From Chloroflexota bacterium (GTDB lineage Bacteria > Chloroflexota > Limnocylindria > QHBO01), in contig JAPSGM010000010.1 in NCBI GenBank assembly GCA_031177555.1, positions 1 to 17,634 on the forward strand: 17,634 nt of DNA. The letters run 5' to 3'. Made by a program: the position numbers and the translations under genes. This document shows positions 17,277 through 17,634 of this stretch, one piece after another (the stretch's first letter is position 1; the number at the start of each line of letters is the position of its first letter). The notes beneath the pieces are model-generated. The model worked only from the letters and a program-made list of their open reading frames with translations. It ran no database searches and was not told where the DNA came from.

Positions 17277-17286
17277 GCGGGGCTCC

Positions 17287-17634
17287 TCATCCTGCCTTGG
17301 GGGTTGGAAGGCGTCCGCGCCCGTAGGCGGGATCGCCGTGGCGTTCATTGACGATCGGGAGCGAGCCGATCAGCGAGACGTCGTCCCCGTGCTCGGCGAG
17401 CACCACCCGCACGCGGCGTGCCGGGGTCGCGAAGGCGCGCAGCGCGATCTCGTCGCGGATCACTCCGAACAGCTCGGGTCGATGCACAGCGATGGATCCG
17501 CCCACCACGATGACCTCCGGGTTGAAGACGTTGACCAGGCCGGCGCACATGGCGCCGACCGCGGTCCACGCGCGCGCCAGCACCGCCTGGCAGGCGGAGT
17601 CTCCGGCATCGGCCCGAGCTGTTCGGAGTGATCC
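17287..17634 (-). CDS. ROK-family sugar kinase, partial (C-terminal end)
   Basis: The frame is open to the window edge, so only the last 115 codons are seen. The visible part has the C-terminal ROK layout: ADAGDSACQAVLARAWTAVGAM, then AGLVNVFNPEVIVVGGSIA, a pattern typical of glucokinases and N-acetyl-sugar kinases or ROK regulators. The zinc and catalytic motifs lie outside the window. Immediately upstream of gap in the same operon, a glucokinase role that feeds glycolysis is the best guess; the substrate is not shown by the sequence. Confidence 0.85.
   Translation of the reverse strand, partial: GSLRTARADAGDSACQAVLARAWTAVGAMCAGLVNVFNPEVIVVGGSIAVHRPELFGVIRDEIALRAFATPARRVRVVLAEHGDDVSLIGSLPIVNERHGDPAYGRGRLPTPKAG

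Overview
This is a GC-rich stretch (roughly 70% G+C by eye), densely packed and almost entirely housekeeping in content. I see no phage, IS, CRISPR, tRNA or rRNA. Most genes lie on the minus strand. Many starts are GTG (dnaK, lepA, gap, pgk, rpsT, one VanW gene). The most likely source is a bacterium of the Chloroflexota or a neighbouring GC-rich lineage, but this is inference. The supporting points are: the order hrcA-grpE-dnaK under a CIRCE operator (Actinobacteria typically use dnaK-grpE-dnaJ-hspR instead); a DnaK that carries the roughly 25-residue N-terminal insert missing from Bacillus and actinobacterial DnaK; and two VanW-family surface proteins in tandem. The species cannot be told from the sequence alone.

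Layout, read along the minus strand from right to left. (1) 17634-13755 is a lower-glycolysis operon: ROK-family sugar kinase (N-terminus cut by the window edge), gap, pgk and eno, with gaps of 10 and 19 nt and a 4-nt ATGA overlap. (2) rpsT (13239-13769) is on the plus strand, converges on eno and overlaps its 3' end by 15 nt. It has a good sigma-70 promoter, a possible 17-codon leader ORF and an unusually long basic tail. (3) 12917-9182 holds two adjacent paralogous membrane-anchored VanW-domain proteins. (4) 8928-4487 holds lepA, an atypical CPBP-like membrane protein starting on the base after the lepA stop, hemW, and an ASCH/winged-helix protein overlapping the hemW end. (5) A lone plus-strand membrane-type gene (4015-4560) overlaps the tail of the ASCH gene by 74 nt. 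(6) 3896-269 is the heat-shock operon hrcA-grpE-dnaK with promoter and CIRCE. (7) 1-268 is mostly non-coding; it has two GC-rich stem-loops and the possible end of another gene.

The series rpsT, lepA, hemW, hrcA, grpE, dnaK matches the order around these genes in Bacillus. The VanW pair, the CPBP-like gene, the ASCH gene and the plus-strand membrane gene look like lineage-specific insertions into an old core. dnaJ does not follow dnaK directly.

The unusual items are small-scale: a histone-H1-like extension on bS20 with an apparent leader ORF; recurring -10-like hexamers 6-9 nt before several SD-less start codons, suggesting leaderless mRNAs; a CPBP-like protein with two altered catalytic positions; the ASCH plus winged-helix fusion; and tight convergent overlaps. 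I found no clearly new multi-gene system.
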